Shown here in pieces: positions 61,680-64,000 of a stretch of 64,000 nt of DNA; positions within the stretch are counted from its first letter, which is position 1, and each line of letters begins with the position of its first letter. Under the pieces are notes generated by a model. That model was not told where the DNA came from. It worked only from the letters and a program-made list of their open reading frames with translations, and made no database searches. The position numbers were made by a program, and so were the translations under genes. Location of the stretch: the NCBI GenBank assembly GCA_013112545.1, contig JABFGJ010000003.1, positions 274,108 to 338,107 on the forward strand. Direction: 5' to 3'. This DNA is from Bacteroidota bacterium (GTDB lineage Bacteria > Bacteroidota > Bacteroidia > Flavobacteriales_E > Vicingaceae).

Positions 61680-63755
61680 ATGAAAAAAATATATTTAAGT
61701 TTATTCGCTGTTTTAATTGCAGCAGTTTCTTTTGCTCAGGTTGACAGGTCTAAAATGCCTGAGCCTGGTCCAGCACCAAAAATTGATTTGGGAGAAACAC
61801 AATCTTTCACCTTAGAAAATGGATTAAAAGTGTTTGTGGTTGAAAATCACAAATTACCTCGAGTTGCATTTTCAATGGTCTTGGACATTGATCCCATTAA
61901 AGAAGGTGACAAGGCAGGAGCTGCTGACATGGCAGGAGATTTAATTTCAAAAGGCACAAAATCAAAGACAAAAGACCAGATTAATTTTGCGGTTGATTTT
62001 ATCGGTGCCGATTTTTACACTTCAGCTACCTCTGTATATGGTTCGAGTTTGAAAAAGCATCAGGATAAAATATTAGAAATAATGGCTGATGTTGTTAAAA
62101 ATTCTGATTTTAAACAAGATGAGTTAGATAAATTAAAAACACAATACATTTCTGGAATTCAATCGCAAAAAGATGACCCAGATGCTATTGCAAATAATGT
62201 TAGAAATGTGTTGTTATATGGCAAAGACCATCCTTATGGTGAAATTATGACAGAAGAAACTGTAGCTAATATAACTTTAGACGATGCGAAAAGTTTTTAT
62301 CAAACATACTTTAAACCTAATGTAGCTTACATGGCTGTGGTTGGTGATATTACTTTGAAAGAAGCAAAACCATTAATCCAAAAGTATTTTGCAGATTGGA
62401 AAAAAGGTGAAGTACCTAGTTTTACTTATCCAATGCCTGAGTCTCCAAAAATGACTGAAGTTGCTTTTGTAAATAAACCTGGAGCTGTTCAATCGGTAAT
62501 TTCTGTATTTAATACCATAGACTTAGAACCAGGTAGTGCAGATGATATTAAAGCGAGTATTACGAATGGCATTCTAGGTGGTGGATTTGTTTCGAAATTA
62601 AATTTAAACCTTAGAGAAGCTCACGCATATACTTATGGTGCAAGGTCTTCTATCGATTCGGATGAGTTGGTTGGTAGTTTTGAAGCAACTGCAAAAGTTA
62701 GAAATGAAGTGACCGATAGTGCTTTAACTGAAACTTTAAAAGAGTTAATGGCTATGAGAAATGGCGATATTACTCAAGAAGAGTTAGATGCTCAAAAAAA
62801 TTATAGAACAGGTACCTTTGCTTATAGCTTGGAAAATCCACAAACGAAAGCAAGATTTGCTATCAATACGGAGAAATATAAATTAGCGCCAGATTATTAT
62901 GCCAATTACTTGAAAAATTTAGCTGCGGTTACTTTAGCTGATGCAAAAGCAATGTCAGCTAAATACATTAACCCGATGCAAGGTTATATTTTGGTTGTAG
63001 GAAATAAAGACGAAGTTGCTGAAAAAATAAAAGCTTTTAGTCCAACAGGAACCGTTAAATTTTACGATTCTTTTGGAAATATAGCAGTTGAGACTTTAAA
63101 AGCTGCTCCAGCAGACGTTACTGCTGAATCTGTAATTGACGATTATATTAATGCAATTGGTGGGAGAAAAGTTTTAGATAAGATTAGCTCTGTCAAGACT
63201 ACAATGAGCACTTCGATGCAAGGAATGCCAATACAAATCAATGTGACTATACAAAATCCAAGTATGCTTTTATCAGAAGTAAAGAGTGGAGAAATGGTGT
63301 TCCAAAAGCAGGTTTTTAATGGCGAAATTGGTAAGACAACTAGCATGCAGGGCAATAAAGTCATGACAGCTGATGAAGTTGCTAAAATGAAGTATGAAGC
63401 TGCAATATTTCCTGAATTAAATTACTCTAAAGAAGGATATACATTAGAATTGAAGGGAATGGATAAGTTAGACGATAAAGATGTATATGTTATCGATGTT
63501 ACTAATCCTAATGGAGATAAACAAAGAGAGTTTTATTCAGCAGACAGCAAGTTGCTTGTAAAAACGATTATTACTTCAGAAATGCAAGGCACAGTTGTTA
63601 CAGAAGAGAATTTCTTTAGTGACTACAAAGTAGTCAAAAAAGTAATGATTCCACATAAAATTAATTCAACTTCTGGGCCTCAACAAATGGAAATGAAAGT
63701 TGAAAGTGTTGAATTCAACAAGAAGTATGATGCTAGTATGTTTGAACCAAAATAA
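61680..63755 (+). CDS. M16-family non-catalytic subunit with C-terminal lipoprotein-sorting-like domain
   Basis: 691 residues, signal peptide to about 20. Two M16 half-domains (about 35-450): the HxxEH motif is replaced by AADMAGDLISKGT, so it lacks zinc, but LREAHAYTYGARSS (near 309) keeps the Arg-Tyr element, complementing the preceding subunit as in bacterial M16B heterodimers. The last 230 residues (VIDDYINAIGGRKVLDKISSVKTTMST... ) form an extra beta-rich domain reminiscent of LolA/outer-membrane lipoprotein-sorting folds. A terminator follows. Confidence 0.88.
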   Translation: MKKIYLSLFAVLIAAVSFAQVDRSKMPEPGPAPKIDLGETQSFTLENGLKVFVVENHKLPRVAFSMVLDIDPIKEGDKAGAADMAGDLISKGTKSKTKDQINFAVDFIGADFYTSATSVYGSSLKKHQDKILEIMADVVKNSDFKQDELDKLKTQYISGIQSQKDDPDAIANNVRNVLLYGKDHPYGEIMTEETVANITLDDAKSFYQTYFKPNVAYMAVVGDITLKEAKPLIQKYFADWKKGEVPSFTYPMPESPKMTEVAFVNKPGAVQSVISVFNTIDLEPGSADDIKASITNGILGGGFVSKLNLNLREAHAYTYGARSSIDSDELVGSFEATAKVRNEVTDSALTETLKELMAMRNGDITQEELDAQKNYRTGTFAYSLENPQTKARFAINTEKYKLAPDYYANYLKNLAAVTLADAKAMSAKYINPMQGYILVVGNKDEVAEKIKAFSPTGTVKFYDSFGNIAVETLKAAPADVTAESVIDDYINAIGGRKVLDKISSVKTTMSTSMQGMPIQINVTIQNPSMLLSEVKSGEMVFQKQVFNGEIGKTTSMQGNKVMTADEVAKMKYEAAIFPELNYSKEGYTLELKGMDKLDDKDVYVIDVTNPNGDKQREFYSADSKLLVKTIITSEMQGTVVTEENFFSDYKVVKKVMIPHKINSTSGPQQMEMKVESVEFNKKYDASMFEPK

Positions 63756-63782
63756 TACTAGACAACATTAAAATGAAAGAAG

Positions 63783-63813
63783 CCGTCTCATTATAAAAGT
63801 GAGGCGGTTTTTT
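63783..63813 (+). terminator. Terminator after the M16 pair
   Basis: CCGTCTCA (63783-63790) pairs with TGAGGCGG (63800-63807), one G-U pair, followed by TTTTTT. It may instead or also belong to the end of the insertion sequence that begins to its right. Confidence 0.75.
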
Positions 63814-63877
63814 CGTTTTAGTTTTTATTGAGTTGATTATTTACTGTTTTTAGGTTAGCTGTTAAAAAGGATCTTTT

Positions 63878-64000
63878 TCATGCCCTTTTCTTCTTGATAT
63901 TATGAGCTAAAGCATGCAATCCGAACTCTATTTCTGCTTTTTCTATTCCTTTTAATGTAAATCGTTTAAAGTTTCGATTACTTTTTATGTGAGCAAACAC
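63878..64000 (-). mobile_element. IS1182-like transposase, C-terminal end (partial)
   Basis: The minus strand from the right edge is open for 40 codons to a TGA at 63878 and reads VFAHIKSNRNFKRFTLKGIE, KAEIEFGLHALAHNIKKKRA. This matches the C-terminal signature of IS1182-family DDE transposases (VFGxIKxNRxFRRFxLRGxEKVxxEFGLxxxAHNxRK). The element extends beyond the window, so its completeness and inverted repeats cannot be judged. Confidence 0.7.

Noticed and set aside
1..64000. rRNA, tRNA or CRISPR arrays
   Set aside because: No tRNA-like cloverleaf ends, rRNA stretches or regularly spaced repeats were noticed on reading; the only spaced repeats are the junction pairs of the TA island.

Overview
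The window looks like a chromosome segment of a Bacteroidota bacterium, most likely flavobacteria-like. It is AT-rich throughout (about one third GC by eye, not computed). Shine-Dalgarno sequences are rare, and many starts are preceded by the Bacteroidota -7 box TAnnTTTG. It encodes the type IX secretion protein PorQ and two exported proteins with type IX C-terminal sorting regions. I see no rRNA, tRNA or CRISPR array.

Layout. 1-2050: end of a CopD-like membrane protein, then porQ-cmk. 2205-9812: a class III aminotransferase with its own terminator, then nitrilase, Orn/Lys/Arg-type decarboxylase, ATP-grasp ligase and C45 Ntn-hydrolase on the same strand. 9832-11851 (minus): FMN glutamate synthase-like protein and an S4 RNA-binding protein. 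11987-14399: ECF sigma factor with a membrane-anchored beta-repeat partner. 14455-18532 (minus): C39-like peptidase, RimK-like ATP-grasp, GCS2-type ligase and N-formylglutamate amidohydrolase in a fused-tight operon. 18745-25792: cold-shock protein, a redox-stress set (AraC, pirin, YceI, nitroreductase), ABC-F, YebC and a VF530-ASCH fusion. 25968-32350: a small exported protein and a tripartite RND efflux operon. 32482-35130: type IX cargo and arsM/arsR. 35253-39774: a complete cyanophycin set (isoaspartyl peptidase, cyanophycinase, cyanophycin synthetase). 39777-42187: an island of three head-to-tail toxin-antitoxin modules, one decayed, with repeats at the junctions. 42377-48359: MscS, a 7TMR-DISM/SpoIIE phosphatase, a VWA-AAA pair and MsrA. 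48356-54907 (minus): a seven-gene run including phosphosulfolactate synthase, DUF368 and aroE. 55047-63755: glmM, cysteine desulfurase, an MBL hydrolase, a second type IX cargo protein and an M16 peptidase pair. The right edge holds the 3' end of an IS1182-like transposase.

Main theme. Three loci within about 37 kb pair an ATP-dependent amide-forming ligase with a dedicated amide hydrolase: ATP-grasp/C45, RimK plus GCS2/formylglutamate hydrolase plus C39, and CphA/CphB plus isoaspartyl peptidase. The third is recognisable cyanophycin metabolism. The products of the first two cannot be read from sequence and are the best candidates for undescribed biochemistry. The second most unusual region is the repeat-delimited toxin-antitoxin island directly downstream of cphA.
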